Below are positions 8,839-20,399 of a stretch of DNA of 64,000 nt, in pieces. This DNA comes from Ephemerocybe angulata (lineage: Eukaryota; Basidiomycota; Agaricomycetes; Agaricales; Psathyrellaceae). Under the pieces are notes generated by a model. The model made no database searches and had not been told where the DNA came from. It was given only the letters and a program-made list of their open reading frames with translations. Within the stretch, counting starts at the first letter, position 1; the number at the start of each line of letters is the position of its first letter. The stretch lies in contig JAACJK010000113.1 in the NCBI GenBank assembly GCA_013368325.1, positions 310,001-374,000 on the forward strand, written 5' to 3'. The position numbers were made by a program, and so were the translations under genes.

Positions 8839-11800
8839 TCATCCGACCCCCTCGGGGGCAGGCCGGAACCCGAATGAGGTCGGGTTCGCGACAAGATAGC
8901 CAACAAGCTCCTTGAGCAATCTCGGAGTCCGCTGGGTGGCAGGAAGGTCGGGGCACCCTTCAAAGAGGTGGCGGCGCGTCTGGGTGGGCGCACCGCACGT
9001 GCAGGAATGTTCCTCCGGGATGTTGAACCGAGAGTAATACTCGCCGATTGGGGCGTGGTTGAGAATGCACCTGCACACCCGTGCGCACAAGTGATTATCG
9101 TCAGCCACAGAATTAAGCCAAGTGCCGCCCTTGGCGTACGCTGGCTGGAGGATTGACCCGTCAGGGGCGTGGAGCTGTAGGAACTGGCTCCCCCTGTACC
9201 CCTCAGCGAGGAACTGGGTGTGCCAGGAGCTGATAGCAGACTCTGTGACCTTCCGGCGCACATAGTCAAGCGATGTGGCTGGGCGTGCCCCCGCAGGGAC
9301 CGCCGGCAACCCACGCGCATGCAGGTGCGCGTCGTGCTGCAGGGCCCACTCCAGTTTGGAGGGGACCTGAACGAATTCAATGCAATGGTCCACGGAGAGG
9401 GCAAACCATGCCGCGAGGGCCTTGCAGACTGAAAGGGAGTGAGCCTGTCCAGAGTGGACAGAGGGGTCCACTGACCGCTTCGCCGAGGCGATGTGGTCAG
9501 TGAAGATGATAATCTTGTGACAGTCGTTCCGCTGAACAGCAGAGGCAACAGCCGCTTGGATTGCAAAGAGCTCTGCATCCGCAGAGAGAACCCGTCCTGC
9601 TACCCATCGGGCAGAGGTCTTGTCGTCCCGGTCGCCTTGCATCATCACGTACGCAGAGGCGGCCTGGTGGCGTTCGTTCCTCGGGACGGAGCAGTCTGTC
9701 CCAAAGCACGCGGTGTGCAGCTCATCCGAAGCTTGCCAATACAGGAGGTCGAGCTCAGCCCGGCGCACCGCCAAGCCCTCCAAGCCCTTCCCCGTGTAGA
9801 CATTGAACTCCACTCGTTCCGAGTACAAGTCCATAAGCCGAGACCCAGGGGCATTCTCTTCCGCACATGGAGCGAATACCTCTGTGAGTTCTCCCAGCTG
9901 GGCGCTGGTCTGGGTTATAGTGTCGCGAACAGTCCTCCGGCGCCCATGCCTCGGCAACCAGATCGCAGCACGGTAATTGGGCACGGCTGTGCCCCTGAAT
10001 TCAGCCCCCAGCAACGATCGCAGGGGGTGTGTGTCGGACAGAGTGGCTGTCCTAAAGATCGCTCTTTTGGACAGCTTCTGAAGGTGAAGCCGAATGGGGG
10101 CGAGCCCTGCCAGGGACTCGACCCCACCGGTGGGGGAGGTGCGGAAGGCACCTGTAATCCAGCATGCCGCTTTACGCTGCATGGATGTGAGTTGCTTAAG
10201 GACACCGACGTTCTTAGCACCTTCAAAGTACCAGAGCCTGTGCCCGTACGTCGCGATAGGCATCACGCATGCACGGTACAGGGTACGCTTGTGTTTCGGA
10301 GTAAGGCCCCGGTTCGAGTTGCCCAACATCCTCATCGCCATGACGGTTGTGAGGGCCTTGGTGGTATAGAACCGCAGGTGCTCCGTGAATGTGAGCTTGC
10401 GGTCAAAGAAGAAGCCGAGGTACCTCCAGTAGGTCTTCGGTCGCAGTGGTGTCGCCCCGGTAAAGGGCGCAAATCCAAGGTCGAGGGGCCGGTTAAAGCC
10501 TGTCCTCTTTCAAGTGAAGTGAAAGAGCTCTGACTTGCTGTGTTCCAGCGCCAGTCCTGCTTTCCTGACTAGATCAAAGATGATTGCATATGCATGAAAC
10601 AGCATGGTGCAATTCTCCTCGATGGATGGAGACTGGACTATGAGAGTCCCGTCGTCGACATAGGAGATGAGAACAGAGCCAAGGCCCCGTTCCAGTCTCC
10701 GATACAGCTTCATAATAGGAGCAATAACTATTGCAGACAGAACAGGAGAGAGAGCCGACCCTTGCCCCACCCCCACGTCTGCCAGCAGCGGTTCTGATAC
10801 GAAGTTGTTCCACGCATAGCGTGTTTCCCTCCCTACCAAGTAGGACTCGAAGAAGGTCACCACCGAGGGGTGGAAACCCAGCTTCTGCAGGACCGCCAGA
10901 AGGAACTGGTGGTTGATTGAGGGGAAGAACTGAGCCAGATCGAACGCGATCACACTCGTGTCCTGCCCCTTTGCCCAGCCCGTACGCACCAAGTGCGTGA
11001 GGACGAGGCCGGCGTCCTCAGTGGAGCGCTGTCGCACTCCACCCGTCTGGTTCGGGTCGACCAAGTCATACTTGATCATCTCGAACTGGAACCTATTTGA
11101 GATCATCTTCTCAATGAGCTTCTCCATCGTGTTGAGAAGCACGATCGGCCGGAAGGGCTTGCCGGGTTTTGGAATAACCACAGAGAGCGACTCTTTGAAA
11201 TGTTTCGGCCACCGGCCTGTACGAATACAGCCGTCTGCCAAAGAAACGAAGGCCTCCACACACTCGGGATGAGCCAGGATGCGCTTCAGGTGCCTCCACG
11301 TAACATGGTCCGGCCCTGGTGCGGAGCGTGCCGAGCACGCTTGTAATGCTTGGGTGAGCTCTAGAACTGAGAACCCTCGCCAGTCACGGACAGGCTCCTG
11401 AGGGAGCTCGTTCAGGATAGATACATCTACCGCCCTGTCAGAGGCGGCATTGTAGGTGTTGTGCAGGGCGTCCCATAGGTCGCTCAGCTCGTGACAAGGC
11501 TGCCCATTAAACTGGATAGCCTCGCATGGCGGATTCTTGCGCTCCTTGACCCAGGCCATGAGGTCCCAGGGGCGCTTGTTGGTTTCTGCAACCTCCTTGA
11601 TGCGAGCATCAAAGAACTTGCGCTTGGCTGCCTTGGTAGCATTTCTTAATGCCTTGTAGCCGGCCAGGGTCTGATCGGCCCTGTATGCAGCTAGCGCAGC
11701 GTCACATCCGGCATCCCACCACTCCTTTGAGTGCGGTTTCACCTTGAATTCCTTGGAATGGCGTAGCCATGCCTCGTTGCATGCGCCGGCTAATGCCTGT

Positions 11801-12717
11801 GCAAAGTCCTCCACCTCGTCGGCAGTGGTAACAGGGTGCTGCTTAAGCCCCCCAATAACTCCTGCCAGCTCTGAGACGAACTCGGCCTCCTCATCGCTGT
11901 CAGGTCTGATGGTGCGCCGCCTTGCCGCTGGGGGAGACTGGCGGTGCACAATGCTACAGGCCACCGGATAATGGTCCGATGGGCCCCTGGTTACGGGATC
12001 AGGTGACCCTGATGGGATCAGCTCTGGATCACCCAGTCGTGATGGCTGTGATGCGAGCACCTCGGAGCAAGGCACAAACACCAAGTCAATGACTGAGTGA
12101 ACATTGGGGTCGGCGCGCGACACATACGTCGGGCCCGGGTTAGTGAACTTGGTCAATTCCAAGCCCAGTCTGGCTGCTGTCTCCAGCAGGAGGATAGCCG
12201 TCGTCCTGTGGTGTAAGACCCGTGGGTCCCACTCCCTAGAGTGACAGTTGAAGTCGCCGCCCATGTAAGATAGGGCAGGCAAGGCGTCGGCCTTCTCAGC
12301 AAGGAGCTTGATGGCGCGGTGTTGGTCGTCTGAGTAGACGTTCATAAAGTGCAGCACCCGATCACGCCCAAACAGGGACACAATCATGATGTCGCGGTCA
12401 TCGAGGAGGTCTCGACGGTAGGCAGGGCGCCAGTGCGCCAGCCTGTTAGAAACATAGGTCAGGACACGAGGTCTTGAACCAGGCTCAGGGAGTCTCGCCA
12501 TGCACAGCCAGTTGGGGTGGCGGGGGGCTCCAATAACATCGGCTCCTTCTTTGCTTACCGTGGAGGGCGCCTGTCTTATAGTCTGCCAAGGGGGTTCTTG
12601 GATAAACAGAATATCGAATTCATCCTTTAGACGATCCAGAATAATATCTAAGTACGCATAGTTCTTAGCAATATTGAAACTCAGAACCCTAATCTTGCTG
12701 TCTGTCGAGCTAGACAT
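8839..12717 (-). pseudogene. LINE ORF2: endonuclease, reverse transcriptase, RNase H; one in-frame stop
   Basis: The protein copies the element RNA into the genome. The ATG at 12717 overlaps the ORF1 stop (ATGTCTAG), suggesting stop-and-restart translation. Domains in order: APE-like endonuclease from residue 1 (VLSFNIAKN, the IQEPPW and GGDFNCHS motifs, SDHYPV); reverse transcriptase with FRPIVLLN, the AFDLAQFFPS block, GVGQGSALSPVLS and the catalytic YVDDG; RNase H in the last third (SADAELFAIQAAV); and a C-terminal CTCGAP...HLFEGCP zinc motif. The frame is open throughout except for one TGA at 10510-10512, probably a mutated CGA Arg codon, after which the same frame continues to 8839. Length without the stop would be about 1290 residues. 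Confidence 0.9.
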
Positions 12718-14989
12718 AAGGAAGGGTGTGAGTGCTAGAGCGGCCGCGCTGTTGATGAGCACGTACCTCGGAATACTTGGCCACAGCCCAAGCGCGGTCA
12801 AAGCGATGGTCCCAGAAGGGACACTTGCGGTCGAAGACTCTGTGGCCATCCCGGCGGCATGCCAGGCACTTCCACGAATGGGGGCACTCCGCACCCGACG
12901 GGGTGGGGAGGACTGGAGGGTTAGCTTTGGCGTTGCCCTTGCAGCCGCCGCACTGATGACGATGCTCGTTCTGGGAGTGAGGACCTCCACAGATCGGGCA
13001 CCGGAGACGGCCTTGGCAGGCTTTGGTTGGGTGCCCCCACTTCCAGCACGTCTGGCAGAGAGGGGTCCCGGGAGAGGCACGTGCAGCCTGAATGACGCAC
13101 TTTTGGCCGTAGATAAGCAGCTCCTTCTTTATGAGGCGCTGGGCGCGGAGTCCCTGTTGGGAGTCCCAGATGTCAAAGAACACGTCACAGCGAGTGCTGC
13201 TCTTCGAGTTCCTGACGACGCGAGGAGGACCAGCCAAAACGAGATCAGATCTCAATGGCGAGGCCTCAAACGCGCGGGCGATGTCTTCAGGCTTGATGCG
13301 TAGGTTGGACTTAGCGTCGAGGATGAAGGGAACGTTCGGGAGCCTGAGAAAGCTCTTGGACGAAGGGAGGCCAACCCAAGCGACCGTGTCCGGCAGCTTA
13401 CGATGGAGATATCCTCGGATGTGGTCAACTTCGACCTGCGAGGGGACTTCAGTGAGGGTCAGAGACCAGCCACCATATGCGACTGCGCCTGCCAGCATCT
13501 GGGTGCGCGTCTGAGGATCATACTGACGGAGGCAACGGTTCACACCGTCGCGCACCGTGTCGTATGGGACTGAGTTGCCAGGATTCCTGTCCGGCTTGAA
13601 TTCCACCAGGACCTGCTTGCGCGAGGGTCCCGCTGTGGTATGTGAGGGGTTCTTCTTCTTCTTCTTCACAGAAGCCGAGGAGGGAGTTCCCTGAGCGATG
13701 GCATGCATCCTGAGGATGTCGTCAGCCGAGACATGGGGCGCGGCCCTAGCAAGCTCCACGAGCCCTGCCACCTTCGAAGAAGGCGCAGTTTTCGCAGCAG
13801 CTGCAAAGGAAGTGGGCTTGCGCTTGGTAAAGCGGGCATCTCGGGGGTTGGAGGGGAGACCGGCCGGAATAGAGCGCTGGAAAGGAACCACAGGTGCTTT
13901 AGGCTGGGGCCTGGGAGCCACATGGGCCCCGGGGCGCACAGCCGGAGGCTTCTGGCCAGAGGGGGCCGGATTAGGAAGCTTCTGAGAAGCCTCTCCCATT
14001 TCGACATCCTGCACAGCAGAATCCGGGCCGGGAGCGGCTGGGGCAGAGGGTTTCTTACCCCGGGTCAGGGCAGAGGGTTTGGAAGGCTTTGGGGGCCCCC
14101 CGGATGCTTGCCCCTGCTGTGGGGCGCGCTGCTGAGGTTCGATACGGCGCTGCTGGAAGCCCCTGCCTCCAGAGAGAGCAGAGTCTTGGGCAGGGTCGTA
14201 TGGAGGGTGGAACACATAGTCCCTTCCAGCCCAGCTGGGTGAGGGAGGACGAGTATCCGGGTTGACAGGGCGTCCAGGAGGAGGGAGGGGCACACTACGA
14301 CGAATCGTATGGTCCGGGTCCTCTGGGAACTCGCCAGGCGAAAGGTGCGGACCCCATCGGGTCTGTGTGATGGCCTCAATCATGAGACGCAGGGAGTCAG
14401 CGAGGTTTTCGACCTCGCCCTGCAGCGCCGCATCCGTGGGGGGAGGCATGGTGCGGAAGAACTGGGAGACTGCGTCCAGGGTGGGGGCGACGTTCGTGAT
14501 GGTGGGGTACCACTCCTCCTGGGTAGGAGGTGGTCCATCCTCCGGGGCCAAAGACGAGTAACGGGAGCCGGGTGGCGTCTGAGAGGCCATCGAGTGGTCT
14601 GTGTCCTGGAAGGGGCGAACAGGGGGTGGAGGGGGAGCATGGCCGGCTTCCTGCTGCTGAATAGCAAGCTGGGCAAAGGCGGCGGGGTTCCTGGGGGTAG
14701 AGCGCCCACTCACAGAGGCTGGGTGGGAGGTGCTGTGGGGTTGTCGTCCTCGGACTTCGCCCCCGGCGCCTTGCTCCGAGGATTCAGAGGTCGGCAGGGT
14801 GCGAAGGGCAGGGACAGTGGTGCGGTACGTCTCTCTAGTGACAGACTGGGTGCGGCTGGACGGCTGGAGGCCGCCAAGGCGGGAGGAGGGTCGGCTAGGA
14901 TGCTGGGATCCTGTGGAGACAGGAGTCGAGGCTCCGGAGTCGCTCCTGGGGGGCGAGGACCGTGCGCGGCGGCCCTGAGGGTCCGCCAT
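12710..14989 (-). CDS. LINE ORF1, gag-like nucleic-acid binding protein
   Basis: A 759-residue open frame starting MADPQGRRARSS. The first 400 residues are Pro/Ser/Gln-rich and probably disordered. A central part resembles an RNA-binding or chaperone region of LINE gag proteins (QVEVDHIRGYLHRKLPDT). The C-terminus has CCHC-type knuckles (CQTCWKWGHPTKAC, CPICGGPHSQNEHRHQC, CLACRRDGHRVFDRKC). It should coat the element RNA in the ribonucleoprotein. There is a poly-lysine run near residue 450. The frame is intact, in contrast to the four other LINE fragments here, which points to recent insertion. Confidence 0.9.
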   Translation of the reverse strand: MADPQGRRARSSPPRSDSGASTPVSTGSQHPSRPSSRLGGLQPSSRTQSVTRETYRTTVPALRTLPTSESSEQGAGGEVRGRQPHSTSHPASVSGRSTPRNPAAFAQLAIQQQEAGHAPPPPPVRPFQDTDHSMASQTPPGSRYSSLAPEDGPPPTQEEWYPTITNVAPTLDAVSQFFRTMPPPTDAALQGEVENLADSLRLMIEAITQTRWGPHLSPGEFPEDPDHTIRRSVPLPPPGRPVNPDTRPPSPSWAGRDYVFHPPYDPAQDSALSGGRGFQQRRIEPQQRAPQQGQASGGPPKPSKPSALTRGKKPSAPAAPGPDSAVQDVEMGEASQKLPNPAPSGQKPPAVRPGAHVAPRPQPKAPVVPFQRSIPAGLPSNPRDARFTKRKPTSFAAAAKTAPSSKVAGLVELARAAPHVSADDILRMHAIAQGTPSSASVKKKKKNPSHTTAGPSRKQVLVEFKPDRNPGNSVPYDTVRDGVNRCLRQYDPQTRTQMLAGAVAYGGWSLTLTEVPSQVEVDHIRGYLHRKLPDTVAWVGLPSSKSFLRLPNVPFILDAKSNLRIKPEDIARAFEASPLRSDLVLAGPPRVVRNSKSSTRCDVFFDIWDSQQGLRAQRLIKKELLIYGQKCVIQAARASPGTPLCQTCWKWGHPTKACQGRLRCPICGGPHSQNEHRHQCGGCKGNAKANPPVLPTPSGAECPHSWKCLACRRDGHRVFDRKCPFWDHRFDRAWAVAKYSEVRAHQQRGRSSTHTLPYV

Positions 14990-15081
14990 CGGAATGCGAG
15001 GTGTTCAGTAAGCCTATAGGCGGTCGATGAACGACTGCCTATGCCTTCGTACGAGCTGGGGGTCGATGTTGAGCAGGTGTG

Positions 15082-16067
15082 TTCCCCCTTGAGCTCATCC
15101 ACTCTGACCTCTGTGGCCCCTTCTCTGTCTCTACTCCAGAGGGCCATCGCTACTGGGTCTCGTTCATCGATGACTTCACACGCTACCGCATGGTCTACAT
15201 GCTCAAGAGAAAGAGGGAAATGTTTGGGGCCTCCAAAAGCTTCAAAGCACTCGCGGAGACCCAGCTAGGCCGAAAGGTCAACAAGACTCTGCATGACGAC
15301 AAGGGTGGAGAGTACATGTCCTCTGATTTGACGGTTTCTGCGATGCTGAGGGCATCCAGAGGCGCCAGCCACTCGGAACCGCCCCCAGCAGAACGGGGAT
15401 GCAGAGCGAGCGAACCGCACCATGCTAGAGGATGTTACTGCGATGCTAGCCCAGGCTAAGCTGCCTCCCTCCTTCTGGGGTCGCTGCCTTGGCACTCAGG
15501 TGAAGGTGTGGAACTGCCTGCCTACCTGTATGAGGCCTGGTATGGTAAGAAGCCAGACTTGAGTCACTTCAGGGTGTTTGGATGCACGGCCTATGTCTTT
15601 GTGCAGAGGGACAAGCGCAAGAAGCTGGAGTCACACATGGAGAAATGTGTCTTTGTGGGCTACCCTGAGGGAGTGAAGGGCTGGAATTTCTACAACCCGC
15701 TCACCAAGAAGCACATCACGTCTGAATGTGCTGAGTGTGACGAGCTCTACTTCCCTGGTACCTCTACTACCCAGCACCCACTTCAGGTGAGGAACAGAGG
15801 GAGGCGCAGCTGGAGCGTCAAGCTCAATGCGTATCCCAGGGACCTCCAGCGCATGGACAGGAGGAACGACGAGCTGCATCTTCTTGAATGTTAGTTTAAT
15901 AAGCACTGCACCACGTCTCGCCTCCCCGTCTGATGGGATTGACACAATTCGTAGATTTGTGGAAGCTTCCCCCCAGAGCCCATCGTTGCTCCTCCAACTC
16001 CTGTCCCTGCCCCTGCAGCTCCATCTCCTGCTGATCCTGCTCCGGAACCTCTTCCAGAGTTGGACCC
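15082..16067 (+). pseudogene. Ty1/copia integrase region, frameshifted
   Basis: Resumes the copia element after the LINE. Recognisable integrase pieces are LELIHSDLCGPF, the catalytic-core YWVSFIDDFTRYRMVYML, and DDKGGEYMSS, followed after frameshifts by AWYGKKPDLSHFRVFGCTAY and FVGYPEGVKGWNFYNP, the usual copia integrase C-terminal part. The region between the first D and the E is scrambled by short indels (about 15340-15500). It ends at a LINE fragment inserted at 16068. Confidence 0.8.
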
Positions 16068-16516
16068 TTTTTTTTTTTTTTTTTTTTTTTTTAATCCTAT
16101 TTGATATTCCTGGGCGCAGAGGCAGACCGGTCGTAAACTACTACAGCGTAATCGACATTTGGTAGAAAAGGGAAGAAGGCATACTGCAGCCCCTGGGCGA
16201 GATACAGACCACGGTCGGCCCTAAGGGACGATCGGGGTCCAGCGAAGCCTAGTCCGCACGCCAAGGAGTGCGACGTATAGGCAGAAAGGAGAGGCCGACT
16301 GGCCGCGAGGGCGAAGCCCGAGCACGCCTTTGGAACCCGCTGGCACCACCAACGCCAGAATAGCAAAGCACAGATGCACACAGGAACCCCCAAGCCAAGT
16401 CCAAGATGCCGCCGGTTTCGCCGAAGCTACTAGCTGCACAGCTCCCCAGACCCAGCACCAGCCCGCCCCAGAGAGAGGTCGTGTGAGCAACCGTCCCCCC
16501 AGATCAGCCCGGCACG
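16068..16516 (-). mobile_element. 5'-truncated LINE insertion with 12-bp target duplication
   Basis: A poly-T tract of about 25 nt followed by the LINE 3' UTR lies within copia and is bounded by the perfect 12-bp duplication AGAGTTGGACCC at 16056-16067 and 16517-16528. Long poly-A, 5' truncation and a variable-length duplication are the signature of LINE retrotransposition. Its inner end (about 16460-16516) contains a short stretch shared with the 7.4-kb fragment but absent from the intact LINE, so these two truncated copies come from a different subfamily. Confidence 0.9.
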
Positions 16517-18021
16517 AGAGTTGGACCCTTTGCCTCCTGCGCTCCCCGCACCGCCCACTCGCCGTGGGCACACTCCTGTGCCTCAGGAGCCTGTCCGATG
16601 CTCGAATCGCGAGTCAAAGAAGCCAGGGGAGTGGTGGAAAGTTCCTGTGCCTACTCAGCGTGCTCCTACGCCGCCATTGGCTCCTGCGCGCTCCCCCTCA
16701 CTGTCTCCATCCCCAGAACCTGCCCCAGCTCCAGCTCCTGTCCCTTCACCTTCTCCATTGCCTCAGCCTGCCCCAGTGCCGCCAAATCCTATATGGCAGC
16801 CCCGGGAGCCTACTCCTGCAATTGGGGAAGATAGTGATGATGACTTGGGCAGTTATGGTGAGGACAACAGAGACTTCGCGGGTGCTGCAGGCCCTACAGG
16901 TGATCCTTGCAACTACAAGCAGGTGGTCCGGACCATGTGGAGTAAGAGGTCCTGACTCTCATTGCGAATGGAGTTTGGGATATAGTTGAGCTCCCACCTG
17001 GTGCAAAGGCCATCAACTGTGGCTTCATCTTCAAGACCAAGCACAATTCAGATGGGACTCTGGTGGGATGCAAGGCGCGTTCATGGGGTGCAGCCAGCAT
17101 CCTGGAGTCAACTACACCAAGACACATGCCTTTACATTCCGTCCTGCTGCATTCTGAGCCACCCTCGGACATGGAGCTTCGCTCTGTGGACTTCTCCTTC
17201 TGCCTTCACCAATGGTGACTTAGAAGAGGTCATCTACATGCGCCAGCCTGAGGACTTCCACCAAGGTCCGCCCAACATGGTTTGCAAGCTCAAAAGGCCC
17301 TCTATGGTCTCAAGCAGGGTGCCAGGCAGTGGAATCTGAAGCTGCACTCTGCGCTTTTAGAGACGGGTTTCACCCAGCTTGTTGCTGACCGCTCGGTGTA
17401 CATCTATGCCAAAGAGGGTGTCCGCATAATTGTTCCTGTCTGTCTATATTGATGACAGGACAAGGCTGCCGTGGACCGCACAGTTGAAGACCTGGGCAAG
17501 CGCTTCAAGCTCAGGGACTTGGGTCAGACCAAGTTCATTCTGGGTGTTGAGATCTCCAGGAACCGTCCCCTTCGCTCCATCTCCCTCTCCCAGCACCAGT
17601 ACATCCTCGATCTCCTAGACCGCTATAGCATGTCTGACTGCAACCCTGTGGGCACCCCTCTTCCTCCCAGCATCAAGCTCTCCAAGACCATGGGTCCCAA
17701 GACACCAGAGGAAGTGGCGCACATGCACACTGTTCCCTACCTGAGTGCCCTTGGTGCCATCCTCTACCTTGCCACAATGACACCCCCTGACATCTCCTAT
17801 GCTGTTGGCTTCCTTGGCTGCTTCAGCTCCAACCCAGGCCCTGCACATTGGGCAGCCCTCAAACACCTCCTTCGCTACCTCAAGGGCACCATGGACTACA
17901 CCGCGGTGATGGTGCCACTGTTAGGTTCGAGACCTATTGTGATGCCTCCCATGGTGACCCTTGCAAGGGACCGCATGGGAATTCTGTTGGACTAGGGGAG
18001 TATGTTACAGTCAGGGGAGTG
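16517..18021 (+). pseudogene. Ty1/copia linker, reverse transcriptase and RNase H, degenerate
   Basis: Begins with the Pro-rich linker and a SNRESKKPGEWW motif, then reverse transcriptase broken by several frameshifts (16950-17450; pieces such as LSVYIDD), then a longer open stretch at 17471-17995. That stretch has KRFKLRDLGQTKFILGVEI, HQYILDLLDRYSM and the RNase H start (YLSALGAILYLATMTPPDISYAV). RNase H is truncated at its C-terminus. A purine tract (TCAGGGGAG) lies just before 18022, where a polypurine tract should be. Confidence 0.8.
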
Positions 18022-18290
18022 TGTTGGAAGTGGTTGACTTGGTAACTACACTCTTATCCATCCTTATCTGCGCATTTTCTCTATTATCTCATCTAATCTT
18101 CTACCTTATCATATCTAATCCGCTTATCTCTTGACTTCTCATGTGACTGTTCAACTTGTTTAGACACAGCTGTAGGCATCCTGAGTCCCTTAGTTCAGTA
18201 CCTTGACTATTGGGACTTCAGGTGTGTAGTATTTCGCTTAAATGACATTCACTTCAGTACCCTGACTATTGGGACTTCAGACCACTGCAG
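18022..18290 (+). repeat. Candidate copia 3' LTR
   Basis: Directly after the purine tract the sequence begins TGTTGGAAGTGG, a typical copia LTR start. The right border is not settled. A segment of about 27 bp containing GACTATTGGGACTTCAG occurs twice, near 18198-18223 and 18253-18280, and either may be near the LTR end or a target-site remnant. No second LTR is visible upstream to define it. Confidence 0.4.
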
Positions 18291-18300
18291 ATTTCCACAG

Positions 18301-18895
18301 GCGGGTGCTCAGCTATTGAGGAGGCCATGACACAGGCATTGATGCGGAAGTGCCTGAACCTGAACTGCAGCATGGCCTTCATCAAATCAGATGGGGTGTG
18401 CCTCTCTCACTCTGTCTAACAACTGCTTGTCCTTGCCTTTTTGCAGTGCAGCAAGATGATATGCCCTTTGTATGGTACATATCCCTGCCACATCTGCAGG
18501 CAAGTGATCAAGGATTATGAGCATTTCAACCAAACCGTAAGTATCACCCTATATTGGGAATGTCCCCCATGGATTTAAATTGTACTCGTTCTAATTGTAA
18601 GACCCGAAAGGGCCCTACATTGTTATTTATTGTCACTCTGCTAATCCTTTCACCACTGCAGCAAGGCGCGGAGGATATAGAGATAATTAACATTGACATC
18701 AAGTGTCCTCTATTCGATATTGATGACTCGGTGCATGCTCAAGAAGTGAATACTGCTTCCGAGGAAGCTGTTGCATGTTGTAGGCAGGCTTCGTATGAGA
18801 GGAAGCTGCTCAGGGGACACATGCAGATGTTTGGCAGGCTGTCGAAAGTGGGTTCGTGGAATACGATTATTATCCCGGTGAACCATTGTCGATGA
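18301..18895 (+). pseudogene. RBR E3 ubiquitin ligase, RNF216-like, 3' exons only
   Basis: Three exons splice in frame: 18301-18395, 18447-18536 and 18662-18895, with introns GTGTGC...TTGCAG and GTAAGT...CTGCAG. The product has IEEAMTQALMRKC, an IKSDG-CSKM joint and CHICRQVIKDYEHFNQT, matching the RING2 (Rcat) region of TRIAD3/RNF216-type ligases. There a Cys in the GC-KM motif carries ubiquitin as a thioester; that Cys is present. The third exon is the acidic C-terminus (CPLFDIDDSV). RING1 and IBR are missing; the copia element ends just upstream and probably removed or displaced them. It is therefore a fragment, not a working gene. Confidence 0.65.
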
Positions 18896-18899
18896 TGAT

Positions 18900-19860
18900 G
18901 AGCACCAGAGGATCAGCACTCAGCATACTCTTCAAGCTGGCAGGGGGCTGTATTGTCGCTCCCATCTCTGTGACCTTTGATGAGCGAAATCGAAAAATCA
19001 CCTCATTGATGTCTTTCCTGCCTTCGAAAAACAACCTAATACCATGGAGTCCTTAGAAGTGGGGTGCTCTCGAGACTGAGGAAAGTATTGATGGGCGGAT
19101 TGGCCCAAAGATCTGAATTGCGGCATACGACCTTTGTTATGCAGGTCATAGCCCTCAAGAGGTGCTGTAGAAGAAATACAGCAGGTGAATCAGGACCGAA
19201 CCACAAGTAGCGAGCCAATGTGGTTGACAAAGGCCTCTGCGAGGTCGCAGCTAGGCTCATCCACACTTGATACATGAAGATGTTGGCCATGGTGATTGCA
19301 TGATTCGAAATTCAAGGGAAGTAAGGGATTGTGGAGAGCAAATTGATCAAATGCAAGGGCAGGAACTCAGCCTCTGATAAATCAATACACATGCCTATGA
19401 TGAGCTGCTGGCTGGGTGTTCTCGCAGCGATGAGATGCAAGAAAGGTTGGTCTTCTGCCATTGCAACAGCACAGTCCCTGAACTCAACCTCACGTAGAAC
19501 GAAAAGGGTCACAACCTCCACAACCCTCACCGTGTCCTCTATCTGCACACATTGATGGGAGGGAAATATGATTGTAATGCTGCTAGAGCAGGTGGTCGGG
19601 ATGCGGATGATAATTGCTACCTATTGACACACATCCGTCGTCATCTTTGACAGCGGCTTGTCGGAAGTACGATGAGACATGGGTGATGTTGAGCAACTGC
19701 TGGGTGTTTTTGCTGGGGTTGACTTTGTGGTTGACGGAGTCGAAGGGGTCTAGCATCCCAGAGAAGTCCTTTGAAAGGATTTCTGGCAGCAAGTTGGAGA
19801 TTGTAGTCAATTTGCATATCTCAGTTGATGCAATGTTGAGCTTCTTTTGAAACTAACTGG
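18900..19860 (-). CDS. Unrecognised minus-strand exons
   Basis: Three minus-strand open stretches (19583-19810, 19312-19548, 19036-19290) could be exons of one gene: an intron-like GTAGCAATT...GTGTGCAG joins the first two. The second reads IEDTVRVVEVVTLFVLREVEF and is rich in hydrophobic and acidic residues. I recognise no domain. Exon borders and start are not established. Confidence 0.3.
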
Positions 19861-20399
19861 CTAGGGAGGCAATTGGTATGGGAAGGGGTGACTGGGGCTT
19901 TGGGGGCTTTGGGGGTATGTGCAGTGGCATCTATGACTGAACATCAGCTACCTTGACATTGTGGACAGTGAATGGAACTCACATCGGATGACAGTAAATA
20001 ATGCAGTGGGATCCGGGTGTTAACCTTGAGAGCACAATGAGTAATGAGAAATGGGTCATTTAGATGAGAGAAAGAGATCGGATTCGAACCTTTTTGAGGG
20101 GGTATATAGGCAGCGAGTCAGAGAGATAAAGGACCGGCGTACATATGCCAAAGTTTGCCAAGTAACTGGAAAGAGAGTGTGCATCGAAGGGCAATGAAGA
20201 AAGATGAAGTGGGGAACATGATTTATAAGGGTTTAAACAAGGATTCTTGCATTATTCCTGGTTTTATTCCTTGTCTACACAGTAAAATCATTTTCACTGT
20301 CTATGCCAACTCCTCTCTGTTGCGTAATCAGAACCCCTCAAAATGATGTCCACTCCTGCTACAATATGATAAATACTCTACTATTTGCCCTCTTCTGCC
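19861..20399. other. Intergenic, nothing recognised
   Basis: AT-rich stretch with no supported gene; a T-rich and A-rich mix near 20200-20400 may be the 3' flank of the minus-strand gene that ends at 20400. Confidence 0.3.

Larger units (their letters stand above)
8358..15081 (-). mobile_element. Nearly full-length LINE (Tad-like), inserted in copia
   Basis: The poly-A tail (8358-8375 as T), a 3' UTR of about 460 bp, ORF2 (8839-12717), ORF1 (12710-14989) and a 5' UTR of about 90 bp are all present in order on the minus strand. ORF1 is gag-like with CCHC knuckles; ORF2 joins an APE-type endonuclease, reverse transcriptase, RNase H and a C-terminal zinc motif, the layout of fungal Tad-clade elements. 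The 5' border is judged from agreement with the LINE fragment ending at 3183. No target duplication is clear, and about 100 bp of copia seems to be missing at the insertion. Confidence 0.85.

Noticed and set aside
12674..15019. Long + strand frames over the LINE ORF1
   Set aside because: They are the complement of a clearly coding minus-strand ORF1 with zinc knuckles.
8358..15081. Target duplication for the nearly intact LINE
   Set aside because: The bases before the poly-T tract and after the 5' end do not agree over four or more positions; a deletion at the target is more likely.
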